This document shows positions 6,791 to 8,968 of a stretch of 8,968 bases of DNA, one piece after another. The stretch is from an uncultured Panacagrimonas sp. GTDB taxonomy: Bacteria > Pseudomonadota > Gammaproteobacteria > Nevskiales > Nevskiaceae. The first letter of the stretch is position 1, and the number at the start of each line of letters is the position of its first letter. The position numbers and the translations under genes were made by a program. The notes under the pieces are model-generated. The model was not told the origin of the DNA, did no database searches, and saw only the letters and a program-made list of their open reading frames with translations. The stretch lies in assembly GCA_946481265.1 (NCBI GenBank), contig CAMLNE010000168.1, forward strand, positions 1-8,968. The letters run 5' to 3'.

Positions 6791-8968
6791 GCGTCGCCTG
6801 CTCCGCGCTGCGCATGCTGGCGCTGCTCCTGCTGCTCGCCACGACGGTGCCGGTCGGTGCACAGGGCTTCGAGTTCACGCCGCCGGCCGGCGTGGATGAC
6901 CCGGGTGTGCCGGCGCTGATGCGCGACCTTGCCGAACGCATGCTGCCGGTCTATCAGGAGAAGGACCAGCAACGTTACCTGGCCAATCTCGCCGCGCTGC
7001 AGCTGGTCGCCGGCAATCCGGTTGCGGCGGGCGAGACGCGGCGCTCGCTGCAGGACCGACGCAAGGCAGCGGGCATGGGCAGCCCGCCGTCCTACGTCCT
7101 GTTCCACGAGCTGGTGGTGCACGCCCGCGAGGCCGAGGCCGCTGGACGCGCCGCCTTCGCCGATGCGCTGACGAGCGCCTTTCGTGAACGCGTGCGACAG
7201 CTGGGCGATCGCGAGGCGCATGCGCTGACCCGGCTGATGGCTACATCGCCGCAGGCCACGCGCGAGGCCTTGCAGTCGGCGTTCGACCGCGCGCGAGCAC
7301 GTGGCAGCCTCGATACGGACGCCGCGATGACGCTGGTGTGGGACTACCTCTGGTTCGACGCCTATCGCCGTGTCGGCGCCACGGTGCCGGCGCTGGTCGC
7401 CGAGGAGAACGCGCGTCGCTACACCAGCGAGGAGAACCAGGTGGTCGAGTTCGGGCACGGCATCCAGATCGTGCTCAGCGTGGTGCGGCCGCGCCACGTC
7501 GACCGACCGTTGCCGGCGATCCTCGAGTTCGGCATCGATCCGGATCGGGCGCAGGCCTTTGCCAGTGCCGCGCACGGCTATGTCGGCGTGGTGGCCTGGA
7601 CGCGCGGCAAGAAGCACAAGGACGGCCGCATCATCCCGTTCGAGCACGACGGCGCGGATGCGCAGCGGGTGATCGGGTGGATCGCCGAGCAGCCCTGGAG
7701 CGACCAGCGGGTGGCGATGTTCGGCGAGGGCTACAGCGGTTTCGCGGCCTGGGCTGCGCTGCGGCGGCCGCCCGCGGCGCTCAAGGCGATCGCCACCGCG
7801 GATGCGATGGCGCCGGGCATCGACTTCCCGATGGAGGGGCGGATCCTGCGCAACGCGGCCTATCGCTGGGCCACCGAACACACGCAGGGCCTGGTCGAGC
7901 CGGCCGGCGGACGCAGCGATGCGCAATGGCGGGCGCTCGATCTGGAGTGGTACCGCAGCGGCCGGCCGTATCGCGACCTGGACCGCATCGCCGGCGAACC
8001 CAACCGTGTCTTCCGTCGCTGGGTCGGCCACCCGAGCTACGACCGTTACTGGCAGAAGATGATCCCGCACGGAAAGCAGTTCGCCAACGTGGACATCCCG
8101 GTGCTGTCGATTTCCGGCTACTACGCCCAGGGTTCCATCGGCGCGCTGCATTACTTCGCCGAGCACACGCGCCGGGCGCCCACTGCCGATCACCGGCTGC
8201 TGCTCGGCCCCTGGGACGAGCGCGCGATCGAGGATCGCCCGGCGCGCCGGCTGGGCGGTTACGAGGTCGATGCGCCGGCACGCCTGGACCTGCATGAACT
8301 GCGCTTCGAATGGCTCGACCATGTGCTCGGGGGTGGCGCGATGCCGAAGGTGCTCGGTGACCGCGTCAACTACTGGATGATGGGCGCCGACACCTGGTAC
8401 TCGGCGCCCAGCCTCGAGGCGATGGCCGGGCAACGCATGCGGCTGTACCTGCAGACCTCGGCGAGCCAGGCACCCCCACGGGCGCTGATGAAGGCGCCGA
8501 GTGCCGACAACGCCTTCTTCCGCCAGCACGTCGATCGCGCGGATCGTTCGGATCCGGGCCCGAGCGTGCCGCCGCCGGTGCGATCGCGCGATCTGGATCT
8601 GCGTCACGCGGTGAAGTACGTCAGCGAGCCGCTGGAGCGGCCGCTGGAGATCGGCGGGCTGCTCTCGGGGCAGCTCGACCTGCGGCCAAACCGGATGGAC
8701 GTGGACCTCAACGTGTCGCTCTACGAGCAGTTGGCGGATGGCAGCTACCTGCTCTTGTTCGATCCCTACGAGTTCCGCGCGAGCTACGCGCAGGATCGCC
8801 GTCACCGGCACCTGCTGCGCGCGGGCGTGCGCCAGCAGCTGGCGTTTCACGTCGAGCAGCCGATGGGCCGTCGTCTGCAGGCGGGCAGTCGCGTGGTGCT
8901 GGTGCTCGGCGTCGACCAGCGCGCCGACCGCCAGATCAACTATGGCCTGGGCGATGACGTGAATGCCG
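6787..8968 (+). CDS. Secreted CocE/NonD-like protein lacking the catalytic triad, cut by window end
   Basis: An open frame of 727 codons without a stop; a few dozen residues are probably missing. Residues 1-25 form a signal peptide (hydrophobic LALLLLLATT, cleavage after VGA-25), so the protein is periplasmic or secreted. Residues 26 to about 205 are helical and of unknown role. An alpha/beta-hydrolase domain of the CocE/NonD (peptidase S15) type follows, recognised by GYVGVVAWTRGK (264-275), EHDGADAQRVIGWIAEQPWS (286-305) and WAALRRPPAALKAI. A C-terminal jelly-roll domain, X-Pro dipeptidyl-peptidase type, begins near 525 (NYWMMGADTWY). At the nucleophile elbow, expected GxSYxG reads GEGYSG (313-318), so Ser is Gly315. 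Expected GYYD reads GYYA (Ala447), and expected GPxxH reads GPWDE (Glu478). Hydrolase activity is therefore doubtful. Its ATG overlaps the ABC stop (ATGA), with GAGGG 6 bases upstream. A carbohydrate- or peptide-binding role is possible; none is shown. Confidence 0.9.
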   Translation, partial: MSVACSALRMLALLLLLATTVPVGAQGFEFTPPAGVDDPGVPALMRDLAERMLPVYQEKDQQRYLANLAALQLVAGNPVAAGETRRSLQDRRKAAGMGSPPSYVLFHELVVHAREAEAAGRAAFADALTSAFRERVRQLGDREAHALTRLMATSPQATREALQSAFDRARARGSLDTDAAMTLVWDYLWFDAYRRVGATVPALVAEENARRYTSEENQVVEFGHGIQIVLSVVRPRHVDRPLPAILEFGIDPDRAQAFASAAHGYVGVVAWTRGKKHKDGRIIPFEHDGADAQRVIGWIAEQPWSDQRVAMFGEGYSGFAAWAALRRPPAALKAIATADAMAPGIDFPMEGRILRNAAYRWATEHTQGLVEPAGGRSDAQWRALDLEWYRSGRPYRDLDRIAGEPNRVFRRWVGHPSYDRYWQKMIPHGKQFANVDIPVLSISGYYAQGSIGALHYFAEHTRRAPTADHRLLLGPWDERAIEDRPARRLGGYEVDAPARLDLHELRFEWLDHVLGGGAMPKVLGDRVNYWMMGADTWYSAPSLEAMAGQRMRLYLQTSASQAPPRALMKAPSADNAFFRQHVDRADRSDPGPSVPPPVRSRDLDLRHAVKYVSEPLERPLEIGGLLSGQLDLRPNRMDVDLNVSLYEQLADGSYLLLFDPYEFRASYAQDRRHRHLLRAGVRQQLAFHVEQPMGRRLQAGSRVVLVLGVDQRADRQINYGLGDDVNA

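Noticed and set aside
7723..7740. Ser317 in GEGYSG as a replacement nucleophile of the CocE-like protein
   Set aside because: It lies two residues past the nucleophile elbow position, and the partner Asp and His are also replaced, so a working shifted triad seems unlikely, though only a structure would settle it.
6400..8850. An 816-codon minus-strand open frame opposite the ABC and CocE-like genes
   Set aside because: It runs antisense to two well-recognised proteins, has low-complexity Arg/His/Gln-rich composition and no motif.
1..8968. CRISPR arrays, tRNA/rRNA genes, insertion sequences, attachment sites
   Set aside because: No regularly spaced repeats, tRNA-like cloverleaf, transposase motif or flanking inverted/direct repeats were seen on reading both strands.

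Overview
The window is about 9 kb of very GC-rich bacterial DNA with strong G/C bias at third codon positions. It is fully packed with genes, with no RNA gene, CRISPR array or mobile element that I can see. The protein styles suggest a high-GC gammaproteobacterium of the Xanthomonadales (Lysobacter, Luteimonas or Rhodanobacter-like). Points in favour are a BglX-type GH3, an SbmA/YddA-like fused ABC protein, and a CocE/NonD-type secreted protein with a long helical N-terminus. The genus is a guess from memory of similar proteins.

Layout: one minus-strand gene (98-2245) encodes a GH3 beta-glucosidase without a signal peptide. It diverges, across a 119-bp intergenic region, from four plus-strand genes that overlap one another end to start: a GH144-type ('glycoamylase domain') beta-1,2-glucanase (2365-3678), a GH15 glucoamylase-like alpha-glucosidase (3675-4997), a fused membrane/ATP-binding ABC protein (4994-6790), and a secreted CocE/NonD-like protein (6787 to beyond the window end). 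Each junction is a 4-base stop/start overlap, so the four are almost certainly one translationally coupled operon.

Functionally, the three glycosidases form a plausible set for complete dismantling of a beta-1,2-glucan to glucose. GH144 cuts the chain, GH3 removes beta-linked glucose, and GH15 removes alpha-linked glucose. None has a visible export signal, so the work appears to be cytoplasmic and would need a transporter; the ABC gene lies in the same operon. The alpha-specific member invites the idea that the substrate is an alpha-1,6-closed cyclic beta-1,2-glucan of the kind known from Xanthomonas, but that is inference.

The most striking observations are in the last two genes. The CocE-like protein has lost all three residues of the expected Ser-Asp-His triad while keeping the fold motifs around them, so it looks like a pseudo-hydrolase. 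The ABC protein has changes in Walker A, the Q-loop, the signature motif, the Walker B glutamate and the H-loop, so its ATPase may be weak or absent. Both reading frames are intact, which argues for retained, altered function rather than decay.
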